Part shown: positions 23,338-35,589 of the stretch, piece by piece
Layout of the letters: each line of letters begins with the position of its first letter
Numbering within the stretch: position 1 is the stretch's first letter
From: Rhizomys pruinosus
Lineage: Eukaryota; Chordata; Mammalia; Rodentia; Spalacidae
Assembly (NCBI GenBank): GCA_009823505.1
Contig: VZQC01008071.1
Location: forward strand, 554,550 to 618,549
Direction of reading: 5' to 3'
DNA length: 64,000 nt
Position numbers and translations under genes: made by a program
The notes under the pieces: generated by a model
The model's database searches: none
The model's input: only the letters and a program-made list of their open reading frames with translations
Told to the model about the DNA's origin: nothing

Positions 23338-23339
<2 letters not shown>

Positions 23340-23387
<48 letters not shown>

Positions 23388-23388
23388 G
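23340..23388. repeat. (CA)n microsatellite
   Basis: Uninterrupted CA to about 23380, then cgcacac. Confidence 0.95.
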
Positions 23389-23754
23389 TGTTCCATAGAA
23401 GATAAAAGGACTACTAGCATCAAGCAGTAGCAAGAGTCAAAGATAAAGACAGGCGAAAGTCATCCCCGGGACGGCGTGACCTGGCTAAAGCTCAGAGGCG
23501 GAAGTGTGGAGCACGAGTGAACGGGGTAATTCCCAAAGGAAGGAGAAAGGGGGAGGGATAACAGCTATGAAACTTGGTCAAAAAGAAGACTAGAAAGAAC
23601 TCTAGGAAGCTTGAGAACCTAAGGCCAAGTTGGCAGCCATGACTCTGCCATATGCTCAGTGGGCCCAGTTGTGTATCTTTCTCATCTGTGAACTGGTAAT
23701 TGTGTACAGAGGAACGTTATACAGGATCAGGGTAGGAGGAAAACTGCATATTCT

Positions 23755-23868
23755 CCAGCCACATGTGGTGGAGCACACTTTTAATCCCAGCATTCAGGAA
23801 GCAGAGGCAGGCAGGTCTCTGTGAGTTCAAGGCCAGGCTCATCCGACTTGGAAAAAAAAAAAATCTAA
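23755..23868 (+). mobile_element. B1 SINE, 3'-shortened
   Basis: Cttttaatcccagcattcagg and gagttcaaggccaggc, then poly-A. Confidence 0.75.
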
Positions 23869-24304
23869 AAGGAAATTACAAATTTTAGCCAGAAGTCTAT
23901 TGATAACTTTAGCCGAGTCCCTTTGTTTCATGAGCGGACTGGCAGTTTTCAGGTGCCGCTGGGTTCAACTTTGTAAGATACACAGAGAAACTGTACCAGT
24001 AATCCCTAGGGATTAAAGTTACCAATCAGAGCTAAATTAAAGAAAATTACAGAAGCTATATATGAGAATTAAAAATTTCTATAATCTATCCCTGAAAGAA
24101 ACTAATAAAATTAATTATTTTAAAATGTTTGACTTTTCTCACTGTCTATATTTCAACAAGCAATTAATACAAAATTATTAATGATATATTCATATTATGT
24201 TTATGCTCTGAAGTTCAAAATTAGTTTTATATCTACATCTCAATATTAATTAATTGCATTAGTCAATTCAGACTTGCTACATTTCAAATACTGAAACACC
24301 ACAC

Positions 24305-24560
24305 ATGAGTTGGGGATACAGCTCAGTATGGAGTGCGGCATGCAAAAGTACCAGGGTCTAACACCCAGCCTAACTTGTACAAGTTCCTGGCTTCAATCCC
24401 CAGCACCCTGTCAAAGTCTTGGTTTAAAAAAAATATCCACATGTGGCTAGTGACTACTACACTAAAGAGATAGATCCAGACTTGGGGAGCACTTGCCTTG
24501 TATGCTTGAGGCCTAGGTTCAACCCCCAGCCCTACAAAACAACAAAAATACGGCAGTGCA
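24305..24560 (+). mobile_element. Two ID-type tRNA-derived SINE fragments
   Basis: Ttggggatacagctcagtatg (24310) and gcacttgccttgtatgcttg...ggttcaacccccagc (24488) are ID/BC1-like. Confidence 0.6.
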
Positions 24561-24639
24561 GCCCTGGATGAATTAGGCAGCTGCCGCAGTTACCCTGATG
24601 CATTCCCAGGGCAGCAGAAGTCCTTCCTCAGACACCGTA

Positions 24640-24985
24640 TTCACTTATCATCACTGTGATTAAAATGCCTGACAGACACAGCTTCAGGAAGGAAAGATCT
24701 GTTTTGGTCCACGGTTTCCAAGGGCTGTGTCTGTCCCTAGTGGGAAGATACAGTGGAGCTGCTCACATCATGGAGGTGGGAATGTGTCATACATAACAGC
24801 ATTCACTTCGTATCAACCAGGAAGTGGAGGGAACAACAGGGAGTAGTCAGGTTATATATCTCCAAGGACCTGTGACCTACTTTCTCCAGGTAGGCCCTAC
24901 TCACTAAAGATGCCAGGACCTTCCAAAAATAGTGCCACTAACTAGAGACATGAGCCTGTTGGGGACATTTCAGATAAAAAACATC
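24640..24985. mobile_element. Old dispersed rodent repeat, family not named
   Basis: Phrases like atcactgtgattaaaatgcc, aagatctgttttggtccacgg and tgggaatgtgtcatacataac resemble a dispersed rodent element; assignment not possible by eye. Confidence 0.4.
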
Positions 24986-25579
24986 ACACAGGCCATCATC
25001 TCACTCCTGAAATAAAGCACAGTTCATGATGTATGCTTAATGTAGCATGCTTGATCTATGATACTGTTATACTCGGGCTCAACAGCCTAGGCACATATAC
25101 TGCAATAACTTTATCCTGAATGCAATTATCTTGTTCCCTACTGAGGTCGTGCTGACCTCTTCCCTGAGAATTCACAGTATCTGCAAAGTCAACGGCTCCC
25201 GGTCACTATCCTGGCTAACCAGGTGTGCCAGAGGAAGCCAGCCCCCCACTCCCCCCCCCCGCTGTGGTGCAGCTTTCTGTTATAAATCAGTTATCACTCA
25301 GCCATCAATATTCCAGCTTCCACATTCTCTTTGTGCTTACAGAGGTTGTCTTTTTCACTCCTTAATTTTACCTTTACCTTATTTTCAACACAGACTTAAA
25401 ATGAACACATGTATTTGTTAACCATGTTTACCTAGAAGTTACTTTTAGAATTATGGGCTGGTTTATTTCAAAAGCTACAAATAAAAATCAGATAAAACTT
25501 TCTCTGAAGAAATAGAGGACATATTTTTTTTCAAGCTTCTTTAAAGATTTTCATCAGTCAGAATATCTGATATAAACAA

Positions 25580-25692
25580 TATAAGCCATGCCTGGTGGCT
25601 CATGTCTTTAATCTTAGCACTCAGAAGGCTGAAGGAGGAGGGTCATAAGTTCAAGGTTAGCCTGAAACCCCTAAGAAACAAGATCAAAACCC
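25580..25692 (+). mobile_element. B1-like SINE
   Basis: Catgcctggtggctcatgtct and aagttcaaggttagcctg. Confidence 0.65.
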
Positions 25693-25696
25693 ACCA

Positions 25697-25925
25697 ATGG
25701 GCTAGAGAGATGGTTCAGTGGTTAGGAGCACTGGCTGCTCCTGCAGAGAGGACGGAGGTTCAGTTCCCAGCACTCCCATGGTGGCAAACAACCATCCCAT
25801 AATTCCAGATTCAAGGGATCCGTTCCCTCTTCTGGCCTCCATAGGCATTGCTCATATGGGTGCATTTACGTACCTGTAAACGAAACGCTCCAACACAAAA
25901 ATAAGTTTAAAATAAAAATTAAAAA
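25697..25925 (+). mobile_element. B2-type SINE
   Basis: Gggctagagagatggttcag to aaacgctccaacacaaaaat. Confidence 0.88.
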
Positions 25926-26334
25926 CTTACAGCTGTATATTCTACTGGAGTCCATTTTCTTTAAGAACATTCATGTTTAAAATACAGTTGTATATAATGA
26001 ATCAATAAGGTCAACATAAAAAAGAAATATCCTGAATATTAACCTTTTCTCCAGATGAATTATATGGAACTGCCAGCTATTGTGCATCCGTGGAGTTTGT
26101 GTGCTATGTGAGAACCAAGTAAAGATCTGGATCTCTGTCACCAGAAGTTTGTCAATAAAATAAATACACATAGAAACCAGTGGCCTGTCACTGCTCTGAT
26201 TAAATTTAAGGCTCTCTGCACTGTAAGTTGATAAGCTCTATTAGAGAATATATTAGTAGTATAAATCGTGTAACAGGGCTAAATATTCTCACTGTGTTCT
26301 CTGAAAGAGACATAACTGTCTTCAGTACCAAGAA

Positions 26335-26545
26335 TTTTATTTCTTTTTTTATGCATATGAGTGTTTTGGCCTGAATGCACTCTGTACATGCAATGCTTGC
26401 AAAGACCAGAAGAGGGCATCAGATGCCTTGGAACTGGAGTTCTGGGATGGTTGTTAGCTACCATGTAGGTGTTGGGAACTCAGGTCCTCTGGAAGAGCAC
26501 CAATACTATTAATCACTGAGCTGTCTCTGTCTCTCCAGCCCTGAG
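26335..26545 (-). mobile_element. B2-type SINE
   Basis: Aagaccagaagagggcatcag and gtctctccagccc. Confidence 0.85.
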
Positions 26546-26639
26546 AATTTCTTTTTGAAAACTAATTTAACTTGTTGTCTAAGTTTATTTGAAACAAATC
26601 ACCTTTTTAAAAAGATTAAAAATAAAAGTAAAAAATACT

Positions 26640-26735
26640 ACTTTTATTTTATTTATGTGCATGAGTGTTTTGTCTAAATGTATACAAGTGTACCACATGT
26701 ATGCAGTATGCAAGGAGGCCAGAAGAGAGTCTTCA
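26640..26735 (-). mobile_element. B2-type SINE, tail half only
   Basis: Ttttatttatgtgcatgagtg to aggaggccagaagagagtc; head missing. Confidence 0.7.
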
Positions 26736-27385
26736 AGCCTTCATTATCCAGCATAGGAGACGGCTATATAAATAACCATAAAACACTATAATAAGCTCTG
26801 CAATAAATGTATGTCAGAAATGCTAGGGACGTTCAAGACAGAAACAGCTGGTTCTGTTTGGGAATGGAGATGGAAGGAAAAGGACTTCTCCTGTGGGAAC
26901 AGCTAGAACCAGGCAGCTAGAATAACGTGAAGAAAAGCGGATGGAATTACACAGCTTCTCTGGGAAGCAGTAAGGAGCACGGTAAGGCCAGCACGTGAGG
27001 TTCCGGCAGAATGAGGACAGAAGTCAAGTGAAAGATCTAAACCTTTTATTATAATGGAGGCAATAAAAGGCCATAAAAGCAGGAAAGAGATGTAATTAGT
27101 GCCTTGAAAAGAAAAATCTGTGACAGTGTGAAAAACTGAGGCAATGGGGAACAGAAGGAGGAAAAGCAGTCGGAAAGCTCTGGTACAGATCAGGTGGAAC
27201 ACTGAGTGGTGACTGTGAACTAGAGAGAAGGCCGTGAATGGAACTGAGATGCATTTCACAAGCGAAATCCCTGGGCACAAATGGCTATTTGGATGGGGAA
27301 GAGACAGCAAAAGATCCCACCATGCACTTGGCTTACACAGTAACAAACCTTGTCGTGGATAATGTGTTTGAAAAATGACTTTAAT
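26736..27385. other. Intergenic, no gene recognised
   Basis: A 205-codon minus-strand open frame overlaps (26903-27520), but shows no family resemblance and runs into a SINE. Confidence 0.45.
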
Positions 27386-27387
27386 GT

Positions 27388-27532
27388 GGATAAGATAGCT
27401 AAGCAGGTAAACAACCTTGTTGTGAAAGCTTGATGACCTGAGTTCAATTCCTAGAGAAAAGAGAGAACTGACTCCTACCAGCTGTCCTCTGATCTCCACA
27501 GCTGCGCTCTGCACCTGCACAAATCACCACCA
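27388..27532 (+). mobile_element. B3-type SINE
   Basis: Gatagctaagcaggtaaacaa and gagttcaattcctag, ctgtcctctgatctccac. Confidence 0.7.
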
Positions 27533-27978
27533 CCAATTACTTCTGAGTAGCAAAGTTTCAAGACATTCAAGTAGAGAGATTCGGAATACATAAACATAAG
27601 AGTATCATCTGAGGGATATTGGAAACATCAAGAATACAAAGTTCTGGATTTAACATGATATTTGCATGCATGCATGTGAGTGGAATAAGTTTCAAGAAGG
27701 AAAAGCAAGATTGTCAAGTATTACACACAAAATGTCAAGGGAAGGACGAGGAAGTAGATAAAGGACAGGACCTGCGCAGCGTGTCCTGGGCTGGGGTCCA
27801 GTAGCTAGGGGGACATGAGTGGTGAATACCTAAAGCAAAACTCATAAAGGATTATTTTTAGAATCTTTCACAAGAAAATATAGGGAGGTAATATTATGAC
27901 CAAGAAGTAAGAATGAATTTCTGACACACACCAAAAACACCAATCAGAAAGGAAAAAGCTTAATTCACTCAGTATTTT

Positions 27979-28190
27979 AATGAGATGGCTCAGCTGGTAG
28001 AATGCTTGCTGGCAAGGATCTCTAGACCCCCATTGTAGGAGAAAGCTGACCCTCACGTGTTGTCTTCTGATCTCCACATGCATGCTTTCTCTCTGTGGGT
28101 GTGGGTGTGTACACACAAACACACACAAATACACACATACATACACACAAATAAATAAATAAATAAACAAATAAATAAATAAATAAATGT
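27979..28190 (+). mobile_element. B3-type SINE with (AAAT)n tail
   Basis: Agatggctcagctggtagaa head, tail of aaataaataaat. Confidence 0.75.
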
Positions 28191-28206
28191 AAAGAATGAA
28201 AAAAGC

Positions 28207-28374
28207 AGGGGTGGAGACGTGGCTCAGAGACTAAGAACCATTTGCTTGGTGCTCTTGCAGAGGACTTGATCTCAGTTCCCACCACCAACATGTGGCAGTT
28301 CACAACTGCCTGTAACTCCAGCTCCAGTGGAACTGATGATGTTTTCTGGTGCCAGTACTTATGAGAACATACAC

Positions 28375-28410
<36 letters not shown>

Positions 28411-28465
28411 ACGCAAATAGAAAAAAAAACAAATACATGAAACAAATAAAAATAAAAGAAAAAAG
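28207..28465 (+). mobile_element. B2/B3-type SINE with (GT)n
   Basis: Ggagacgtggctcagagac head; GT run about 28377-28408. Confidence 0.75.
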
Positions 28466-28489
28466 TACCATCGAAAAGAATTAAAATAA

Positions 28490-28654
28490 CCAGGTATGGT
28501 GGTTCATTCACCTAGTAATTTCAGCACTTGGGAGGACGAGGTATGTGGATCTCTGTGAGTTTGAGCCCAGCCTAGTGTGTATGGTGAGTTCCAGGCTAGT
28601 CAGGGCTATATAGTGAGACCCTGTCTCCAAAAGAAAGAGAGAGAAAGAGAGAGA

Positions 28655-28703
<49 letters not shown>
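28490..28703 (+). mobile_element. B1 SINE with (GA)n tail
   Basis: Caggtatggtggttcattcac to agtgagaccctgtctcc, then GA repeat. Confidence 0.8.
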
Positions 28704-28706
<3 letters not shown>

Positions 28707-28974
28707 CAGAGAAAGAAAATGCATACCATAAAGTAGAAAAAAGACCTTCAGATCTTCAACACATATAGTTGTCAAAGGACTAACATGCAGGGTATAAAGG
28801 GTTCTTACAAATCAGAAGAGAGGCAGAATATCTAATGGGAAAAGTCCAACACAAGAATAAGCACTTCAAAAGAGAAGAAAACCAAATAGGCAACAACATT
28901 TAAAAAGAGCTCAATCTTTTAAGTAATCAAGAAAATATAAAATGAATCCACAATGAGATATTACTACATACCCA

Positions 28975-28978
<4 letters not shown>

Positions 28979-29018
<40 letters not shown>
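28979..29018. repeat. (GT)n microsatellite
   Basis: About 20 GT units. Confidence 0.95.
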
Positions 29019-29020
<2 letters not shown>

Positions 29021-29129
29021 AAGAGACAGAGCCATACAATTAGAATTCTCATTTACTATTTGGAAATGTAAATTAAGCCAACAAATTTAGAAGACTATAC
29101 CAGTCTCTAGCTAGAGTGAAAACATACAA

Positions 29130-29345
29130 TCCTCGGCTGGAGAAATGACTCAGTGGTTAAGGGAATGTACTACTCTTCCAGAGAACTCGACTTGAGTTCC
29201 TAGCGCTCACATCGGGTGGCTCACAACTGCCTGTAACTGCAGCTCCAGGGGATCTGATGCCCCTTGCCTCTGTGGGCATCTGCACTCACATGTACATACC
29301 CCAAGTCACACACATACACATACCCCAAGTCACACACATACACAA
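29130..29345 (+). mobile_element. B2/B3-type SINE
   Basis: Gctggagaaatgactcagtgg; duplicated tail piece ataccccaagtcacacac. Confidence 0.8.
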
Positions 29346-29352
29346 TTTATAA

Positions 29353-29625
29353 ATGTGGCTGGCAGTGCTGGCACAAACCTTTAATCCCAGCACTTGGGAG
29401 GCAGAGACATGCTGATCTCTATGAGTGTGAGGCCAGTGTGGTCTACGTAGTGAGCTCCAGGCCAGCCAGGGCCACATGGTGAGACTCTGTCTCAAATATA
29501 TCTATATCTATATCATTTATATCTATATCATCTATCTATATATATATATCTAATCTATGTCATCTATATCTATATATCTGTATCTACATCTATATCCATA
29601 TCTCTATCTATCTACCTATCTATGG
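29353..29625 (+). mobile_element. B1 SINE with (ATCT)n tail
   Basis: B1 to about 29497, followed by an ATCT/ATAT repeat. Confidence 0.85.
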
Positions 29626-30044
29626 CTCAGATGCTTCACTCCTAGGATACACCCTATAGATCTGTATCTACATGTGTACCAGGATATGCATAGAGAAATG
29701 TTTAGAGTGGCACTGTTAAATATCTATCAACAGAATAATAGATAAATTGTGGCATAGTCTTACAGAGGAATGCTGTAAAATATGCAACAATGAATCTGAG
29801 GTACAGATACATAATTACAAACAATGTTAAGGAAAGTTAAAATAATACAATAGAAATCTACTCATCTAAAATTCTGAATGTAGAAAATGATTGCATATTA
29901 TTTAGGAATGCACACACTAGTAGCAATGATAGAGAGGACATGGAAGAGACCACACACTGTGAGCAGCAAGGTAATATTACTGCCAGGCAGGCAGAGCTCA
30001 GATGGCCAAAGAACACCCAGTGACAGTCTTCAGTTAATAACATG

Positions 30045-30308
30045 CTATTTCTTTTATGTTTTTATCCTTCTAAAAGAATTATCCATTTTTATTTTATGTG
30101 CATGTTTGGCCTACATGTATGTAAATGCACCATGCACAAGCTTGATGCCCTCCCAGAGCCCAGAAAAGAGTGTCAGAGTCCCTAGAACTGCCTAGAACTA
30201 GACTGCAGTTGATCGTTAGCCACCACGTGGGTTCTGGGAACCAACTGAGTCTGCATCCTCTGCAAGAGCAGCCAGGGCACTTAACTGGTGCTCCATCTCT
30301 CCAGCTCT
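30045..30308 (-). mobile_element. B2/B3-type SINE
   Basis: Ends ggtgctccatctctccagct. Confidence 0.8.
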
Positions 30309-30367
30309 GATATATATTTAATCACATGGCATTGGTCACCAATGACTATGAACTTTTATTTTTTCAA

Positions 30368-30404
<37 letters not shown>

Positions 30405-30534
30405 GTCTTTTTGAGCTGTCCCCAGCTGGCCTAGAACTTGCCTGTAGACCAAGCTAGCCTTGATCTCACAGAGTTCAGCCTCTGCCTCCTGAGTGCTAGG
30501 ATTAAAGGTGTGTGCTACCATGCCTGGCTTTTAT
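30368..30534 (-). mobile_element. B1 SINE, antisense, with (TTA)n tail
   Basis: TTA repeat 30368-30404, then ccccagctggcctagaact to ctaccatgcctggc. Confidence 0.88.
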
Positions 30535-30738
30535 TTATTATTTTTATTTTATGTGTAGCATGTAGGTAAGCGCACCCATGTGATGCAATGCCTGCGGAGA
30601 TCAAAAGAGTATGGGTGTTGGATCCCCTGGAACTGGAATTATAGAAGGTTGTCAGCTGCCATGTGGTGCTGGGAACTGAACCCAGGTCCTCTGCAAGAGC
30701 AGCCAGTGCTCTTAACCACTGAGCCATCTCTCCAGCCT
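30535..30738 (-). mobile_element. B2-type SINE
   Basis: Antisense body ending ctgagccatctctccagcc, abutting the B1. Confidence 0.9.
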
Positions 30739-30857
30739 GATTATGAAATTTAAATAAACAGATTCAGACCAACATTTTAATGACCTAAATCCTTCTAGGG
30801 ATCAAGGGTTTAGCTGAATACAGTTCTGGGGTAAAACAGAAACTAACAAAACAGTTC

Positions 30858-31080
30858 CAGGGCTGGAGAGATGGTTCAGCAGATAAGAGCAGTGGCTGCT
30901 CTTGCAGGCGACCTGGGTTCAATTCCCAGCACCCACATGGCAGCTAGCAACCATCCATAACTCCAATTCCAGAGGATTTGACACCTTCTTTTCACCTCTG
31001 AGGGCACTGCATGACACAGGTGCACTTACATATATGCAGGTCAAACATGCATACAAATCAAATAAAAATAATATAAAAAA
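30858..31080 (+). mobile_element. B2-type SINE
   Basis: Agggctggagagatggttcag to atcaaataaaaataatat. Confidence 0.9.
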
Positions 31081-31954
31081 TGTAGTTCCTGATAATAAGT
31101 TCAAATAAGAATATGCAAAAATAAGCAGGTGTTCCATGTACATGACTCAGTTTATGAACCAATCGAGAAAATAAAAGGAAAAAAAGATGCTGGTTGTATT
31201 CTTCTCCAAACATACAAAAAACAAACTACTTGTTGTTGTTGTTTAGCACACATAAAAGAAAGACAGAGGCAGTCAAAAGCAGAGAGAGAATCCCAAGTCT
31301 TTAAAGTTAAAGAAATAAAAGTGTAACTTAAGACTTCTATATTTCGCTTTTCAAGAAAGTGGCATGATGTCTATCACCAACTTGTTAAAGCATTTTTAAA
31401 TTTTCATCCGTAGTTCTGCAAAATGAAATTCACCTAAAAAGACAAGGATTTGCCATCATTAAGATTTGAAAAAAAGAATACAAGCTTCCAAACTCAAAAG
31501 AAGTCTCTAAGTTGGTTTAGCACAAAATTCTGCACATTTCTTTACAAGTGAATGAAGCCTCGTATGCAGAGCCATTTTGGTTCATAAACATGAACCAACC
31601 AGAAAGGAATTTTTAAATGACTTAGAAATTAAAATTAGTAAGGAATTAAAAAGGGGGAAACAAAAAGATGAGACCTGGTATCAGACGAGTTGCCTTGCTT
31701 AATGCTCTATTACCAGCTCTCTAAAAATCATTAAAATGAGATTTAAGTGATGCCTGAAAATAGAAAGGTAAGAACATCCCACACAGTAATTTTCAGTTAT
31801 CCAAGCCTGAATTTTACAACTTTGGAGATGTTACTCAGTGGTAAATCAAGCATGGTTGAGGCCCTGGCTTCAATCTCCATTGGTTAATCAATTAATAAAG
31901 AGTTTGGAGTAATGTGACAATGTGGTTCTCAAATGAGATGATAATGTTTGTTCA

Positions 31955-32005
<51 letters not shown>

Positions 32006-32250
32006 GCTCTTATAGTAAAAGAACACGGATCTGAATTCTAGTACCAAGATTGCTTGTGATATACCAGAGTAAAACACTAAAGTAATCAAGCTACAGGAGC
32101 TTCACCTATCAGCAACCTCACAGGATCTGAGCAGATTAAAGCAAATGATATCTATGAAAAAAGCCACGCAAACACTAATGCATGGGAAGTTCCATTTCCT
32201 CAGCTCACTGCAAAACCAGTTTTCTGCAAGCTAACAAATTTCTCTTTTTA
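31081..32250. other. Intergenic with one ID-like fragment and a (CA)n
   Basis: CA run 31956-32002; ID-like atgttactcagtggtaaatc about 31825-31890; otherwise nothing recognised. Confidence 0.5.
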
Positions 32251-32254
32251 TTTT

Positions 32255-32338
32255 TTTTCCTTCAGTGTTGAGGATAAACTTGGGGCTTTATACATGCTAG
32301 GTAAGAGCTCTACCACTGAGCTACACTCCCAGACTTTA
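32255..32338 (-). mobile_element. ID-type SINE fragment
   Basis: Tgctaggtaagagctctacc and actgagctacactccca, antisense tRNA-like head. Confidence 0.6.
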
Positions 32339-32488
32339 TTGTATTAAGAACATAACTTTAAATGTCTAAAAACATAATGCAATTATATACAAACTCTTAG
32401 CTTTAAACAACTATGGACTGGCGTATAACTCTTGTTTCATCTGTCCTTGATTCTCCCTCTCTCTGTCTCCTCCCTCACATTCCCCTCT

Positions 32489-32600
32489 CAGATTTTTGAT
32501 GCAGAGTCTTGCTATGTAGCCCAGGCTGGGGGCAAACTCACAGCAATCCTCAGGAGCTGGTCTCCGCAGTGGCCGGTGTGCTGCCGTGCCAAAGTAGCCA
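32489..32600 (-). mobile_element. Diverged B1 SINE, antisense
   Basis: Cttgctatgtagcccaggctg motif. Confidence 0.5.
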
Positions 32601-34050
32601 CTCCCTTTCTTTCCTCAACTGTTTAAAAGCAAGTCCCTCAAATCCTGCCACGGTGGAAGGAGAGAACACATTTCCAGATACCACAGAATTAACTTCCTAA
32701 GTTCTAAAATCCAGTACTCTCTTCAGTGGATGTACAAGTATATAGGATCTGATATGTGGAGTCGTCATCAGGGAAATCAAGACTCAAGGCTATGACTTTG
32801 CTTGGCATCAAATGTAAACTTTGGGAAACAGTAGTTGTTTTTGTTTTTGTTTTGGTTTTGGTGCTTTTTCACTAAGAACGTAAATAGACAAAGCACCATC
32901 AAGCAACTGTAGGAATTCACAAAGGCCTATAGAACTTTTTCTATCTATTTAAGGTGTTTCTCTCTGTTAAAAAGTGTCCATATATAGTGACAGTTACTAA
33001 TGGATTTAACAAAATGCCTACAGCACAGATATATTTTAGTTAACATTAAGTTTAAATGCTGACATTGTAACCAACTGTAAATCTACTTTTCAAAGCATTT
33101 GTCTAAAACTTGTAATTCCTTGTATATTTTACTATTTTTTAAAGTGTAAAAATCTGTTTTATAATTTCTTTCATATGTATATTTCACAGTAAATTTTTTA
33201 AAATAAATTTTAAAAAGAAAATACGCTCCCTATTTGAAATAGCTATGACAGATGATGGTATATCTTAGAAGCATTTAGAGCTTTGAACATACATAAGAAT
33301 ATTTGTATACTAAAAATATTTTATAAGCTCTTTAGACATCAAGCTGTTCAATCAGAGACCGTTTACTCTTTCAGTTTAGTTTTCACCCCAAGTATCAAAA
33401 TTAGTTATGATTTATTTATACTCTACTTCAACCTCCCCAAATTTGGACTTGAGTTCCTTAAATCATAATTTTACAATTTTACTTTAAAAGAATTTCTAAA
33501 TTTTTCAAATAGTTTTTATAAGCAGTTCAATGAAGTTTTTTTTTTTTTAAAGTACTTATGACCTTTGGAATGTAATGCAATTTTCTCTCTTTGCCATTAG
33601 CCACTAAGTAAAGAATCCAAAGGGAGCAAAAGAACTACAATTTTTAGAAACAGCAGATTTTCAATTTTTAAATTTTGATAGTTCATCATTGGTGAAATGG
33701 AGCCTAAATCTTATTTGATTAGAAAGTACTCTAAATTTTTCAATATATTCTTATTTTTCAAGTGGCATAACTGCATAATTTTATATATTAGAGCAATATA
33801 CCACTTAGTTTCAAGAGCAACATATACTTATTTTTTTCTTTTTTTAAAAAAAGTGTATGTGTCAAAAAAAAATTCAACTTGGGCTACACATTGTATGACT
33901 ACCACCCCACCTAAATGACTGCAGACTTTTTGGCAAGTGCTTTTGCTCTTCAAAGCTTCCAAAGCACTGTGCCGAATGTGTTTTAAGTAAATCCAACTCA
34001 GTTTTAAAACACAATTAAAGAAAACACTGAATCAAAAGGAATGTGGCCCT

Positions 34051-34090
<40 letters not shown>

Positions 34091-34475
34091 CCATTTTCTT
34101 TTTTCTCTCCAGATACCAGTAAATATCAATATAATGATTAAGAGACATAACTGCTTTCTCAAGAACCATCTATTAAAAACAGGGAGGAAAAAAGCTCTGG
34201 TTCAACAAGAACAATTTAGACATTCATATAAAATATTATTTATTTAAGATAACAGAGATAGCTTCTTTTCAAATAAGCCATTCTTTATTATTCTGTATTA
34301 TACGTTAGTGATTTTGAATTTTTTTTTTTTTGAGATTGAGACAAAAATTCCCATTTTTATCTGAGGTTCTATGTATTGAGGGAAGGAAGAAAGTGTGGAA
34401 AAATACAGAATACCTTGTAACTTGTTTTTAATTAGGGATTTGTGGGGGTGGGGGTGGGGAAGAGCTTTTGGTTTG
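32601..34475. other. Intergenic AT-rich DNA, SINE-free
   Basis: No exon or named repeat apart from a CA run at about 34055-34083. Confidence 0.5.
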
Positions 34476-34477
34476 TT

Positions 34478-34617
34478 GCATTTTGAGGCAGATTCTCTTG
34501 GAAGCCCCGGGTTGGTTTTGAACTTACTATGTGGGTGGGGCTGGTCCTGAACTCCCGATCCTACTGCCTCTTCCTCCTTAGTGCTGGAATTAAAGGCTTG
34601 TGTTTCTACACCCAGCT
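34478..34617 (-). mobile_element. B1 SINE, antisense; last SINE before the OTX1 desert
   Basis: Ggaagccccgggttggttttg to agtgctggaattaaaggc. Confidence 0.75.
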
Positions 34618-35589
34618 AATTAGGGAATTTTATAACGATATCTTATTGCTGTTCTCAAATTAATTCTACATCAAAGCCAAGTGATTTTCTGCTCTTGAAT
34701 AGTAATGATGTAGATTCTCCTTACCAATAATTATATATTATCAATAATGTATACATTACCAATAACACCTATATTACCGACAACATATATATTAGCTGCA
34801 GTTACATATCAGACGCCTTTTATTTCTGTACCTTTTCACGAAACAATGTCATCAGGCATTAACATTGTCATGATATCATTAACATTATAATTAGTTCTGC
34901 CAGTTAGCAATGAATTTATCTTTTACATTGGAAAAAAACCCCCAACAACAATAGCCGTGGAGACCGCTGTTTTCCACAGAATACATGGGGTGGGGGGTGG
35001 GGGAATAGTAATTCTCTTTTAAAACAAGAACATGGCGTTTGGTTTGGCTTTGGTCTCTGCCTGCAGACATATGGTACGTTTTTACCTGTTCTATTCTCTC
35101 ATTTAGATGCCTTCTATCGCTTTAAGGGTGTTCTCAAAAACAAACATACACCTTCACAAGTTGGAAAAGTGTGTTCTCCATAAACCCTCAGATGCTGGTA
35201 GAAAAGATGACAGAAAAGCTCTTAACACACGAAGTTATTCTACCAAATCTCTTCTGAACTTCAGCAGATTAATCCAATGCCCTTGAGATAGTTTTTAAGA
35301 TTTTAAAAGTGTTTAAAAGCCACTGATACCGCCCACCTCCTCACCCACGAGCTCATCCCACTCGTTCACTCAAGGGCAGGCCTTCTGGCCCTTCATCAGG
35401 AGCAGAGAAGTGCACGCTAGGAACGGAATGCATGAAGATTCCATAGAGCGTTCCAAGACATCTTAATGTTGCTAAATTTTCTGAGACTTTGAAACTCCAG
35501 AAGTTGCTTACACTCTGGCTGTCTCGCTTGGATCCGAGCACCCAAACCCAAACACAGCAAACTTCCTGCTTTCTGAGAGGGGTGACCTG
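34618..35589. other. Unique AT-rich DNA before the downstream CpG island
   Basis: No gene. A G-run cluster (ggggtggggggtggggg, about 34987-35003) could form a quadruplex. Confidence 0.5.

Noticed and set aside
26903..27520. 205-codon minus-strand frame
   Set aside because: No conserved motif, part lies in a B3-type SINE; composition looks non-coding.
1..34600. Search for exons of the next gene downstream of OTX1 (WDPCP in other mammals)
   Set aside because: No splice-bounded conserved frame recognised; the open frames here are SINE translations.
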